The notes below the pieces were generated by a model. It was given only the letters and a program-made list of their open reading frames with translations. It was not told where the DNA came from and ran no database searches. A program made the position numbers and the translations under genes. Positions 26,629 to 35,374 of a DNA stretch of 64,000 bases are shown one piece after another. The DNA lies in assembly GCA_045628945.1 (NCBI GenBank), contig JAZQQG010000041.1, forward strand, positions 60,424 through 124,423. The letters are read 5' to 3'. This stretch comes from RGIG4034 sp045628945. Lineage in GTDB: Bacteria; Bacillota; Clostridia; Lachnospirales; Lachnospiraceae. Position 1 is the first letter of the stretch. Every line of letters begins with the position of its first letter.

Positions 26629-27712
26629 TGAATTGATTCGTGGTTTTCGTTTACATCAGGAAGAATATGAGGAAGCTGCGCTGCGTGTCCTTCGAAGCGG
26701 CTGGTATGTTCTTGGCAAGGAATGTCAGGCCTTTGAGGAGGAGTTTGCGGCGGCTCTCGGCGGTAACTGCTATTGTGCCGGCGTGGATAACGGTCTGGAC
26801 GCGATTACCTTGGGACTTCGTGCGGCAGGAATTACCGCAGGCGATGAGGTGATTGTACAGGCAAACGGTTATATTGCGACGATGATGGGCGTGATGAATT
26901 GTGGCGGTGTTCCTGTGTTCATCGAGCCGGATGAGTATTATGAATTGGATGCAAGTCGCATTGAGGCGGCAATCACTCCGAAGACGAAGGCGGTTTTGGT
27001 AACGCATCTTTACGGTCAGGCCACAAGAATGGATGCCGTTCTGGAAATCTGTCGTAAGCACGGACTAAAGCTTTTCGAGGATTGTGCGCAATCCCACTTT
27101 GCACCCTACAAGGGAACGAATACGGGTCTGTTCGGAGATGCTGCTTTCTTCAGCTTCTATCCGACGAAAAACCTGGGGGGCTTTGGGGACGGCGGCGGTG
27201 TCGTATCCCGCAATGAAGAGATTATTAAGAAGGTGAAGATTCTCCGCAATTACGGAAGTGACGTTCGCTATCATAATATTGAGAACGGATACAATGCGAG
27301 ACTGGACGAGCTTCAGGCTGCACTCCTTCGGGTGAAGCTTGCACATATGAAGGAGTACCTCGATAACCGTGCGCATATTGCCAATCGTTATATGGCCGAA
27401 ATCCATAATCCGAAGATTACGCTTCCACCGGTTTGTCCGGATTGTGAGCATACCTGGTATCAGTTCCCGGTTCTGGTAGAGGATCAGGAAGGATTTCGTG
27501 CGTATATGAAAGGACAGGACGTGAACACGGACATCTCCTGGAAGACTCCGCCGTATCTGCAACCCTGCATGGTCGAGGCCTTCGGATATAAAAAAGGAGA
27601 CTTCCCGATTACGGAGCACATTTGTGACAGCAATGTCATTTTGCCAATGATGGATTATATGGAAGAAGAGGAGATTACCAAGGTAATTGCCGCGGTAAAT
27701 GCGTACAAATGA
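26615..27712 (+). CDS. Sugar 3-aminotransferase, FdtB/QdtB-like
   Basis: A 365-residue DegT-family PLP enzyme. VPINELIRGF, RSGWYVLGKECQAFE, VDNGLDAITLGLRA, EDCAQSHFA and SFYPTKNLGGFGDGG (PLP lysine near residue 184) are typical of the subgroup that aminates C3 of dTDP-3-keto-6-deoxyhexoses. The FdtA-like ketoisomerase that would supply this substrate is encoded next and overlaps by 4 bases. Start at 26615 fits an AAAGGGG site 7 bases upstream. With the 2,3-dehydratase nearby it could instead act like EvaB on a 2-deoxy-3-keto sugar. Confidence 0.8.
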   Translation: MVPINELIRGFRLHQEEYEEAALRVLRSGWYVLGKECQAFEEEFAAALGGNCYCAGVDNGLDAITLGLRAAGITAGDEVIVQANGYIATMMGVMNCGGVPVFIEPDEYYELDASRIEAAITPKTKAVLVTHLYGQATRMDAVLEICRKHGLKLFEDCAQSHFAPYKGTNTGLFGDAAFFSFYPTKNLGGFGDGGGVVSRNEEIIKKVKILRNYGSDVRYHNIENGYNARLDELQAALLRVKLAHMKEYLDNRAHIANRYMAEIHNPKITLPPVCPDCEHTWYQFPVLVEDQEGFRAYMKGQDVNTDISWKTPPYLQPCMVEAFGYKKGDFPITEHICDSNVILPMMDYMEEEEITKVIAAVNAYK

Positions 27713-28122
27713 TGGATGGATGCAGACTGATTGATTTTCGTATGGTGCCGGAAGCAGACGGTAAGCTTTTGGTGGTGGAAGAGAGGAATCCGATTCCCTT
27801 TGAAATCAAGAGAATCTTCTGGGTGAAGGATGTCCTCCCCGGTGCGGCAAGAGGACAGCATGCAACGAAGAAGACGAAACTGATTCTGATCCCGGTAAGC
27901 GGTTCCTGTGAGGTTGAAGTTGACAATGGTGTCACAAAGGAGACCTATTTGATGCATCAGCCAAATCAGGGAATCTACATTGATGAGATGATTTGGAGAA
28001 CGATGAAGAACTTTACGCCGGACTGTGTTATGATGGCGGTTTGTGATCGTCCCTATACTCCCGGGGATGAGACCTATGAGGATTATGAGGAGTACCTGCG
28101 TGCGTTGGGATTGGCGAAATAA
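27709..28122 (+). CDS. dTDP-4-keto-6-deoxyglucose 3,4-ketoisomerase, FdtA/QdtA-like
   Basis: A 137-residue single-cupin protein. RGQHATKKTKLILIPVSG at about residues 48-65 matches the RGxHAHK-type metal-free active site of FdtA and QdtA, followed by VEVDNG and GIYIDEMIWRTMKNF. The second His of the usual HAH is Thr here (HAT). By family it moves the keto group of dTDP-4-keto-6-deoxyglucose from C4 to C3, giving the galacto (FdtA) or gluco (QdtA) product; which one cannot be told. ATGA overlap with the aminotransferase indicates a functional pair. Confidence 0.8.
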   Translation: MMDGCRLIDFRMVPEADGKLLVVEERNPIPFEIKRIFWVKDVLPGAARGQHATKKTKLILIPVSGSCEVEVDNGVTKETYLMHQPNQGIYIDEMIWRTMKNFTPDCVMMAVCDRPYTPGDETYEDYEEYLRALGLAK

Positions 28123-28175
28123 ATGGCTTTCCCTTACAGGAGGGAGCGTTTTCTGACGTAAAAATTGGAGGCATG

Positions 28176-29123
28176 ATGGAAAAAATATCTTATGTAATTC
28201 CCTGCTATCGCTCAGAGCACACCATCTCGATTGTGGTGGACCAGATTCGAGAGGTGATGGCAGTACATACAGACTATGATTACGAAGTCATTATGGTAAG
28301 TGACAACTCCCCGGACAATGTCTGGGAAGTGATCAGTCAGATGGCAGCAAAGGATTCGCATTTGCGTGGAATTCGATTGGTTCGTAACTTCGGTGAGCAT
28401 GGGGCGTTAATGGCCGGATACAATCATATTACCGGAGATTATGTGGTATCGATTGACGATGACGGACAGACGCCGGTGGACCAGACCTTTATTCTTTTGG
28501 ATAAGTTAAAGGAAGGCTACGATGTTGTCTACGGTCGATATGCGAAGCGTCGTGACAATATTTTCCGAAAGTTCGGTACTTTTTTAAATAACAAGATGTC
28601 CCAGTCACTTCTCGGGAAGCCGAAGAAGCTGCAGTTAACAAGCTTCTATATCGCCCGGGCTATGATTATTAAGGAGATCTGTAACTACAAGAATGCGTTT
28701 CCGTATACCTGGGGACTGATTTTACGTACCACGAAGAATGTTACCAATGCAGTAATCGAGCATAAGGAGCGTCTCGAAGGGGAGTCCGGTTATACCCTGG
28801 GCAAGCTTTTGTCCCTGTGGATGAACGGCTTTACGGCATTCTCAATCAAGCCGCTTCGATTCTCTGCCGGGATTGGTGTACTCTTTTCCCTGCTTGGTTT
28901 CGGCGGAATTATCTATACGATTGTGGATAAGATTCTGCATCCCCTTACGGCGGCGGGGTATGCATCCTTAATGTGTGTGATTCTGGTCGTCGGTGGTTTG
29001 TTGCTTCTGTCGATGGGGTTGATCGGCGAGTACATCGGACGCATCTATCTTTGCATTAACGCAACGCCGCAGTTTATCATTCGTGACAGTATTAATATTG
29101 CATCCGCAGAGGAGAAGAAGTAG
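28176..29123 (+). CDS. GtrB-like polyprenyl-phosphate glycosyltransferase, second copy
   Basis: A 315-residue GT2 enzyme with two C-terminal membrane segments. ISYVIPCYRSEHTI, VSDNSPDNVW, SIDDDGQTPVDQ and GLIGEYIGRIY parallel the protein at 9590-10522. It should load a sugar onto undecaprenyl phosphate for an outer-face GT-C enzyme. Two adjacent ATG codons at 28173 and 28176 follow GGAGG; the second has the better spacing. It follows the aminosugar pair, so its donor could be that sugar, but this is only suggested by position. Confidence 0.85.
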   Translation: MEKISYVIPCYRSEHTISIVVDQIREVMAVHTDYDYEVIMVSDNSPDNVWEVISQMAAKDSHLRGIRLVRNFGEHGALMAGYNHITGDYVVSIDDDGQTPVDQTFILLDKLKEGYDVVYGRYAKRRDNIFRKFGTFLNNKMSQSLLGKPKKLQLTSFYIARAMIIKEICNYKNAFPYTWGLILRTTKNVTNAVIEHKERLEGESGYTLGKLLSLWMNGFTAFSIKPLRFSAGIGVLFSLLGFGGIIYTIVDKILHPLTAAGYASLMCVILVVGGLLLLSMGLIGEYIGRIYLCINATPQFIIRDSINIASAEEKK

Positions 29124-29126
29124 TTC

Positions 29127-30542
29127 ATGAAGAACGATTCGATTCGGACAAAAGAATATGCACTGAAAATGTTAGCCTCCTGGCGGGAGACGGAGCACTG
29201 TCTTAAGTCGACAGAGGAACTGAAGGCCTGGATTGATTCTTTGAATCAGACCACCAAGCTTGCGATTACCGCAACCAGCGTGGATGAGGACTCCTTCTGG
29301 TTCTATGACGATTATAAGGGCGAGATTTTGAATCGGAAACGGAGCTTTTTCTCCATTATCGGGTTGCGTTATTTCTGCAACGAGGAATTCGTATCGGAGC
29401 AGCCGATTATTCTGCAAAAGGAAATCGGTTATCTGGGAATTATTGTGAAGGAATTCGACGGTGTATTGCATTTTCTGATGCAGGCCAAGATTGAACCGGG
29501 AAATGTGAATTTCGTACAGCTTTCCCCGACGATTCAGGCAACGAAGAGCAATTTCACCAGAGCCCACGGAGGGCGTCTTCCGTACTATTTTGAATTGTTC
29601 GAGAATGCGTCCGAATCCGGCATTGTCCTGTATGACCAGATTCAGTCGGAGCAGGGAAGCCGTTTCTATGGCAAGCGTAATCGCAATATTCTTCTTCTGA
29701 TGGAAGGAGACGTTCCCGAACATCCCAATTATCAGTGGATGACTTTGGGCCAGATTAAGGCCTTTATGAATATTCCGAATCTGGTGAATATGGATACGCG
29801 TACGGTTTTGTCCGGAATTCCCCTTGCGATGTTTGAATATTCGGAGGAAGAGAAAAAAGCAGCAAAGTCCTTTTTTACCGATGCGGCACTGTACCGGTCG
29901 CTGTTCGAGACGAATCCGCAGGACTCCTATACAGAAGCTCTGGCGGCACTCAATAACTACAAGATGTTTACCGAGGTGGAACGTACGGTGGTTCCGCTTC
30001 GTCAGCTGGTGGATTGGAAGGTTGACGATTACGGGGTCACCTGTAAGCAGGATGCGGACTTCTCCATTCAGTACTATAATGTCCAGATTGAGGGACGTGA
30101 GGTGGCGCATTGGTTGCAGCCTCTCCTGAAAGCAGAGAGCGAAGCCTTGTTTGCGTTGGTCACGAAGGTGGAGAATGGAATTCGCAAGTTTTTAATTACC
30201 GTGGATCCCGAAATCGGTTGTATGGATAAGGCCGAGCTTGGTCCGTCCCTTCGGGTGAACAATACAAAGAAGGAACCGAAGAATTCCCCTCTCTATGATC
30301 TGGTAAAGACGCATATGGAGAGCGGAGTCGGAATCTTAAAAAATGTCATCATGTCCGAGGAGGGCGGTCGATTCTATCGGGAGCAGAACCGTAATGTGAT
30401 TCTTGAGATTGCACCGGAGGAATTGAAGACGCTTCCTGACCGGGCACTTTGGGTGGACTACAGCGGACTGAATAGCATGGTGCAGGCCAACAACCTGTTA
30501 AATATTCAGCTTCGTAATCTTTTATCCCTGTTGGATCTGTAA
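29127..30542 (+). CDS. NDP-hexose 2,3-dehydratase, EvaA/TylX3-like
   Basis: A 471-residue protein that I recognise as the NDP-hexose 2,3-dehydratase family, built of two homologous halves. Half one has EIGYLGIIVKEFDGVLHFLM, EPGNVNFVQLSPTIQATKSN and RFYGKRNRN; half two repeats these as KAESEALFALV, ELGPSLRVNN and GGRFYREQNRN. Characterised members in antibiotic pathways remove C2-OH from dTDP-4-keto-6-deoxyglucose to start 2,6-dideoxy and 2,3,6-trideoxy sugars. The Gfo/Idh/MocA gene that follows fits the 3-ketoreductase needed to stabilise the product. It begins 3 bases after the GtrB-like gene. Finding it in a cell-surface locus is unusual. Confidence 0.85.
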   Translation: MKNDSIRTKEYALKMLASWRETEHCLKSTEELKAWIDSLNQTTKLAITATSVDEDSFWFYDDYKGEILNRKRSFFSIIGLRYFCNEEFVSEQPIILQKEIGYLGIIVKEFDGVLHFLMQAKIEPGNVNFVQLSPTIQATKSNFTRAHGGRLPYYFELFENASESGIVLYDQIQSEQGSRFYGKRNRNILLLMEGDVPEHPNYQWMTLGQIKAFMNIPNLVNMDTRTVLSGIPLAMFEYSEEEKKAAKSFFTDAALYRSLFETNPQDSYTEALAALNNYKMFTEVERTVVPLRQLVDWKVDDYGVTCKQDADFSIQYYNVQIEGREVAHWLQPLLKAESEALFALVTKVENGIRKFLITVDPEIGCMDKAELGPSLRVNNTKKEPKNSPLYDLVKTHMESGVGILKNVIMSEEGGRFYREQNRNVILEIAPEELKTLPDRALWVDYSGLNSMVQANNLLNIQLRNLLSLLDL

Positions 30543-30584
30543 GGGGATAGGATTTGCAAGGAGCCCTTGTATAAAGGAGAAAAA

Positions 30585-31616
30585 ATGATTCGAATCGGAA
30601 TAATCTGTCCGTCAGATATTGCATATCGTCGGTTCCTGCCGGCACTTCAGGAAGCGGAGGGCTTTCAGTTTGTCGGTGTTGCCTATGCCTCGCCGAACGA
30701 GTGGTTTGCGGAAAAAGAATATACGGAAGCGGAAGCTTCTGCCATGACCGAGCGGGAGTCAGGGAAGGCTGCCGAGATGGTGGCATCCTTCGGCGGCAAG
30801 ACCTTTGCAGGGTATGAAACCATGCTTGCCTCCGGGGAACTGGATGCGGTGTATCTGCCGCTACCGCCGGCACTGCACTATGCATGGGCGAAGAAGGCGT
30901 TGGAATACGGTCTGCATGTATTTGTGGAGAAACCGTCCACAACGTCTTTCGAAATGACGAAAGAACTTGTGACACTTGCGTCAGAAAAAAGACTTGCGCT
31001 GCATGAGAACTACATGTTTATGTACCATTCGCAGTTGGAGACGATTCGTGAGGCCATTGCGGGTGGAGCCATCGGTCGTGTGTGGAAGTATTCGGTGCAG
31101 TTTGGCTTCCCGAGAAGAGCTCTGACGGATTTTCGTTATAGTAAGAAAATGGGAGGCGGAGCGCTTCTTGACTGCGGTGGATATACCTTAAAACTTGCGG
31201 ATGCCCTGTTGGGACAAAAGAGCAAGCTGCTTGCTGCCAGTGCCGTCTTGGGGGATTTCTGCGATGTGGATGTATACGGAACGGGTCTTTTAACCGGTGA
31301 GGACGGTACCACGGTTGAGGTTACCTTCGGTATGGATATGGATTACCGATGCAGCTTAGATGCCTGGGGAAGTGAGGGTTCCCTGCATACCGGTCGTATT
31401 ATGACGGCACCTGCGGGGCTTAAGACAACCTATACGGTAGCCAAGAACGGTGTGGTTACGGCAACGGAGATGGCACCGGACAATGCTTTTTTGAAATCGA
31501 TTGAGGTTTTCCGTGCATGTGTGGAGTCGGATGCACGAAGGGAAGAGGAATATCAGGTGTTGCTGCACCAGAGTGAGCTGGTGGAGGAATTCCGGGAATT
31601 CGCGAAGATACGATAA
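30585..31616 (+). CDS. Gfo/Idh/MocA oxidoreductase, probable NDP-hexose 3-ketoreductase
   Basis: A 343-residue NAD(P)-dependent oxidoreductase. The N-terminal loop is IGIICPSDIAYRRFLPAL in place of a plain G-x-G-x2-G, which resembles KijD10-type 3-ketoreductases, and the family EKP motif is in VFVEKPSTTS near residue 114; GGGALLDCGGY follows. After a 2,3-dehydratase, such enzymes reduce the unstable 3,4-diketo intermediate to dTDP-4-keto-2,6-dideoxyhexose. AAGGAG (30574-30579) is 5 bases before the ATG. Identification as a 3-ketoreductase rests mainly on the neighbour; the fold itself is secure. Confidence 0.75.
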   Translation: MIRIGIICPSDIAYRRFLPALQEAEGFQFVGVAYASPNEWFAEKEYTEAEASAMTERESGKAAEMVASFGGKTFAGYETMLASGELDAVYLPLPPALHYAWAKKALEYGLHVFVEKPSTTSFEMTKELVTLASEKRLALHENYMFMYHSQLETIREAIAGGAIGRVWKYSVQFGFPRRALTDFRYSKKMGGGALLDCGGYTLKLADALLGQKSKLLAASAVLGDFCDVDVYGTGLLTGEDGTTVEVTFGMDMDYRCSLDAWGSEGSLHTGRIMTAPAGLKTTYTVAKNGVVTATEMAPDNAFLKSIEVFRACVESDARREEEYQVLLHQSELVEEFREFAKIR

Positions 31617-31635
31617 GTCGGAAAGGAGAATCATC

Positions 31636-32697
31636 ATGGGATATGTTTTGTTGACACTTTTTGTCATCTGTGTGCCCTTTGCCTGTGGGCTGGTACTGCT
31701 TCCCGTGATGAGAGGGGAGGACAAGAGTCTGCTGGGGGTCTACCTCTATGGCTGGGTTTTTCTTCTTGCACTCTTTTTTGTCCTGACGGTTCCTATGATT
31801 ATGTTCAAGCGCGCTTTCTCGGAACTGGTGATGCTTTATAGTATTCTGCTGGGGCTTGCTTCGATTGCGGGCCTGCTTCAGTTCCTGCGGGATCTTCGAA
31901 GCAAACGGTCGTTGCGTATGGCAATCTGTGAGGGAAGAAATGTTTTTTTTCGGGAGAGTCCTTGGGCAAAACTTGGATGGGGAATAGCATTTCTTCTTTT
32001 TGTTGGTTTGTGTGTTTTTCTGCTGACGCATCAATATCTGGACGGAGACGATGCTTACTACGTGGTGATCTCTCAGGATGCGGTGCATTCAAATACCATG
32101 TATCGGGTGAATCCTTATTCTGGATATCCTGGGTTGGGGTTGGAATATCGCCATGCTCTGTGTCCTATGCCGATTTTCTTTTCATTTCTCAGTGTAATCG
32201 GTAAGATGTCGCCGGCGGTTTTGTGTCACAATTTTGCTTGCCCGCTGCTCATTCTGCTTACTTTTTTGAGCTATCTGTTATTAGGCCGTAAATTGGTAAA
32301 AGAACATGTCAACTATCGTTCTGCATTTTTGCTATTGGTGATGGGGTTCTACCTCTATGGAATGGTATCCGTCTATACTGCAGAGCGGTTTCTTCTGACG
32401 ATTCCCTGGCAAGGAAAAAGTGTTTTGGCAAATCTGATTCTTCCAATGTTTTGGGTCAATGCCATGGCAAGTACAGAAGAAAACAGAACCCACACGAATC
32501 GTGTCCTGCTGTTCCTCCTGGTCTTAGCATCTTTGTTATGTTCCACAACATCGGTATTCTATATGTCGGTTGCGGTTGGGATTCTTGCAATTGTGGATGG
32601 AATTCGGATGCGAAGGTGGAGTGCATTTGTTCTGACACTTTTGTGCATTCTTCCCTGTGTTGCGGTTGGCGGAATCTATCTCTATGTTGGTGCATGA
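31636..32697 (+). CDS. N-terminal part of a DUF6077-like membrane protein
   Basis: A 353-residue polytopic protein starting 15 bases after the ketoreductase stop, with AAGGAG upstream. It holds about eight membrane segments and an outer loop with YLDGDDAYYVVISQDAV and YRVNPYSGYPGLG, an acidic pair placed as in GT-C enzymes. It stops at TGA 32695-32697 right after a membrane segment. The next frame, in the same phase after a second TGA at 32704-32709, continues like the missing rest of the family. I believe the two frames were one gene, but the second has its own ribosome site (AAAGGG, 7 bases before its ATG), so natural separation is possible. Confidence 0.6.
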   Translation: MGYVLLTLFVICVPFACGLVLLPVMRGEDKSLLGVYLYGWVFLLALFFVLTVPMIMFKRAFSELVMLYSILLGLASIAGLLQFLRDLRSKRSLRMAICEGRNVFFRESPWAKLGWGIAFLLFVGLCVFLLTHQYLDGDDAYYVVISQDAVHSNTMYRVNPYSGYPGLGLEYRHALCPMPIFFSFLSVIGKMSPAVLCHNFACPLLILLTFLSYLLLGRKLVKEHVNYRSAFLLLVMGFYLYGMVSVYTAERFLLTIPWQGKSVLANLILPMFWVNAMASTEENRTHTNRVLLFLLVLASLLCSTTSVFYMSVAVGILAIVDGIRMRRWSAFVLTLLCILPCVAVGGIYLYVGA

Positions 32698-32709
32698 AAG
32701 GGATATTGA

Positions 32710-33522
32710 ATGGGAAAAACAGTGGATATGATACTAACTTCATATCGAAATTTTGCCGGGGCGAGTGGATATCTTTTTGTTTCTCTGGCGGCGCTTGTAT
32801 TCCTTTTTTGCACGGAAAAGAATAAACGGGTGTTGCATTATTTCCTCTATCCGATTGCTGCGATTTGGATTCTGTTTCTGATTCCGTTGTATGCTTGGAT
32901 CGCAACGACGGTTTGGGATGCTTCCTATTACCGAATGCTATGGTTTGTACCTTTTGCCGGTCTTTTTGCCTATGCCGGCGTGCGGTTGCTTATTTTAGCA
33001 GAAGATGTCATGCGCCGGATTGCGGTAGGATTGTTGCTCATTTGTCTTTTGGTGGGATCCGGCAATCTGATTCTGACCGATTCCCGTCTGACTCCTGCGC
33101 AGAATGCGTATCACGTACCGCAGGAGTATGTGGATGTGATTGAACGAGTGGTAGCATTGGATTCCCCTATGGCAGTGGTTGTTCCCCGGGAAATGCTAGA
33201 ATATGTACGGCAGGTGGAACCGCGTTTGCTGATTCCTTATGGACGGGATCAGATGACCCCCGGGTGGCATCAGGATAACGAATTGTACGATGCAATGGAA
33301 GCAAGCACCTACAATGAGGAGACGATCGCGACGCAGAGCCGATTGCAGAACGTGGGAATCATTGTTGTAGAACATAATCGACCGCGAACGGAAAAAGGAA
33401 TCCGTTTTCTAAATAATTACTATAAGCTGATCGACGTAGTCGGAAACTATGAGATCTATGAGGATGTTTTTTATGACTATTTCAACCTTGACTGGACCCC
33501 AAAGGAACAACCGAATACGTAA
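32710..33522 (+). CDS. C-terminal part of the split DUF6077-like membrane protein
   Basis: A 270-residue frame, in phase with the gene upstream. Four membrane segments fill the first 120 residues, with YYRMLWFVPFAGLFAYAG, a stretch typical of the later membrane helices of GT-C-like proteins; the remaining 150 residues are soluble and would lie outside. AAAGGG stands 7 bases before the ATG at 32710. Its end overlaps the next gene. Alone it lacks the acidic first loop thought to be catalytic. Confidence 0.6.
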   Translation: MGKTVDMILTSYRNFAGASGYLFVSLAALVFLFCTEKNKRVLHYFLYPIAAIWILFLIPLYAWIATTVWDASYYRMLWFVPFAGLFAYAGVRLLILAEDVMRRIAVGLLLICLLVGSGNLILTDSRLTPAQNAYHVPQEYVDVIERVVALDSPMAVVVPREMLEYVRQVEPRLLIPYGRDQMTPGWHQDNELYDAMEASTYNEETIATQSRLQNVGIIVVEHNRPRTEKGIRFLNNYYKLIDVVGNYEIYEDVFYDYFNLDWTPKEQPNT

Positions 33523-35287
33523 TCGATTCCTCATTGCCTTTGCAGCGGCGATGGCCGTACTTACCTTGATCGGTGTCTATTTCGGCTCCTTAAAGACCGG
33601 CTATCACATGGACGAGATGTTCTCCTATGGATTGGCGAATTCGAACTATCAGCCTTTTGTGGAAAAGGGAGAAGATGCGAATGCATACGGTATTGATGAA
33701 TTCATGAGCGAGTACGGTGCCGGAAACAATGCAATCGAGTTGCTTGGCAATCTGGCAAAGGATCTGAAAATTCTGTCTTCCAAGTCCTTTCGATTCAAGG
33801 AAACTCCTATCTATGAGGCGTATCGCATTGCGCAGACCAATAACAATGCGGTGCAAAAGACCTCTTGGCTTAGCGGAGACTATTTCAAACGCTACCTGAC
33901 GGTTACGAAGGGGGAAGGTTTTAACTACGCTTCGGTTTATTACAATCAGCGAGCCGATGTGCATCCGCCCCTCTATTATATGCTTCTTCATACAATCTGC
34001 TCTTTTACTCCGGAGAAATTCTCCAAGTGGCAGGCGTTTGTTGTGAATCTGATTGCATTTTGGATTGCATTGATTCTGCTGTTTCACATTGCGGAGAAGA
34101 ATTTTGGCGGCGCAGATACGGCATTGTTGGTGTCCTGTATTTTCGGCGTCAGCAGTGTAGGCCTGTCCGGACTTACGTTTTTCCGCATGTATATGTGGCT
34201 GACCGTGTGGACGCTTGCCTACGTGGACCTGCACCTGTTCTTTAAACGATGTAATTGGAAACTGACCAAGGGCCGCAAAGCCGGGCTGGTAGCTCTTACG
34301 GTATTGGGGTATCTGACTCACTACTACTTCGTGCTGTTCGCAGGATTTACGATGCTTACGGTAATCGGTTTGATGATTATGGACGGTAAGCAGAAGCAGA
34401 TTGTGGAATATGTCCGTCAATTCATCTGGTCGGCCATGATCGGACTGGTCGTATGGCCTTTTTCCGTCAAACATGTATTCCGGGATTATCGCGGACAGGA
34501 GGCCTGGGAGGCTTTCGGCAATGCAAAAGGAATTTGGAATGGCATTAAGTGGGCCATCAACTGCGTGCGGGATAAGGTTTTTGCCAAGTCGGCTGTGTTC
34601 CTGTGGATTTTTGTGGCGCTTGCGGTAATTGGATTCGTATTAAGCTTCGTGGTTGAGCGTGACGCAGAGGTTCATGCGGACCGAAAGAAGATGTTTCTTT
34701 CTTTTTTGCCGGCAGGACTTTATATTGTAACGGTCGGCGCCATTGCACCGCTTCGATCCCCGCGCTATTTTATGAATGTACTTCCCCTGTTCATGCTGAT
34801 GGTGGTAGTGGTAATGAAATATCTTCTTCGCATCCTTACGTCCTATCGGAAGTGGATTCGAAGAATTGTGGTGGCCATCCTGGGAACGGCTTACGGAATC
34901 TGGATCAGTTGTTTTGTGATTCCCGTGGAAACCTTGGAGTATTCCGAGCAGGAATCCTTTGTGGTAAAAGAGGATACGGCCTGTGTCTATGTGGTTCCGG
35001 ATGGATATTATGCAATCTATACCTCGGATGCGGTCTGGTTATCGAAGTGTTCCCGTGTCGCTCTGATCGGGGAATCGGAGGTATCATTCTTAGAGACGGC
35101 CCCGTGGGATGCCCGGGCAAATCAAGGCGCCGGAGAGAATGTCATTGTAGTGTTGAGCCCGTATCTTACAGATATGGATCAGACACTGGAAGAAGTGAAG
35201 ACGGCCATGAAGTTAGAGAAGGTAAAAGAATTTGAGGCATCGATGGATTCCAGTTATATGAGACGCTATCGGTTTTCCAACCAATAG
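33473..35287 (+). CDS. GT39-like GT-C membrane glycosyltransferase
   Basis: A 604-residue polytopic protein. The first outer loop has YHMDEMFSYGLANS with the D-E pair, and RADVHPPLYYMLLHTIC follows, the HPPLYY motif common in PMT-like glycosyltransferases. About ten membrane segments are followed by a soluble tail of about 130 residues. Start chosen at 33473, where GAGG lies 9 bases upstream; ATGs at 33449, 33458 and 33464 are possible. It overlaps the preceding frame by about 50 bases. It is the last gene before the terminator at 35320. Confidence 0.65.
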   Translation: MTISTLTGPQRNNRIRNRFLIAFAAAMAVLTLIGVYFGSLKTGYHMDEMFSYGLANSNYQPFVEKGEDANAYGIDEFMSEYGAGNNAIELLGNLAKDLKILSSKSFRFKETPIYEAYRIAQTNNNAVQKTSWLSGDYFKRYLTVTKGEGFNYASVYYNQRADVHPPLYYMLLHTICSFTPEKFSKWQAFVVNLIAFWIALILLFHIAEKNFGGADTALLVSCIFGVSSVGLSGLTFFRMYMWLTVWTLAYVDLHLFFKRCNWKLTKGRKAGLVALTVLGYLTHYYFVLFAGFTMLTVIGLMIMDGKQKQIVEYVRQFIWSAMIGLVVWPFSVKHVFRDYRGQEAWEAFGNAKGIWNGIKWAINCVRDKVFAKSAVFLWIFVALAVIGFVLSFVVERDAEVHADRKKMFLSFLPAGLYIVTVGAIAPLRSPRYFMNVLPLFMLMVVVVMKYLLRILTSYRKWIRRIVVAILGTAYGIWISCFVIPVETLEYSEQESFVVKEDTACVYVVPDGYYAIYTSDAVWLSKCSRVALIGESEVSFLETAPWDARANQGAGENVIVVLSPYLTDMDQTLEEVKTAMKLEKVKEFEASMDSSYMRRYRFSNQ

Positions 35288-35319
35288 TGCGGCCGGATGA
35301 TTGTCAGAAGAAAAAAAGA

Positions 35320-35355
35320 GGCGTGTGAAAACGATGTGGTTTTCACACGCCTTTT
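35320..35355. terminator. Strong bidirectional rho-independent terminator
   Basis: GGCGTGTGAAAAC (35320-35332) pairs perfectly with GTTTTCACACGCC (35339-35351) around a six-base loop, followed by TTTT on the plus strand; a run of A before the stem gives the T tract for the minus strand. It separates the 32-kb operon from the convergent gene at 35375. Confidence 0.9.
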
Positions 35356-35374
35356 GGTGTCATATGCCATTGAC

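Noticed and set aside
29172..30110. Open frame of about 310 codons on the minus strand
   Set aside because: Fully inside the 2,3-dehydratase gene, no ribosome site, composition of a shadow frame.
33590..34474. Open frame of about 290 codons on the minus strand
   Set aside because: Inside the GT-C gene at 33473-35287, rich in His/Gln/Arg as expected for an antisense shadow.
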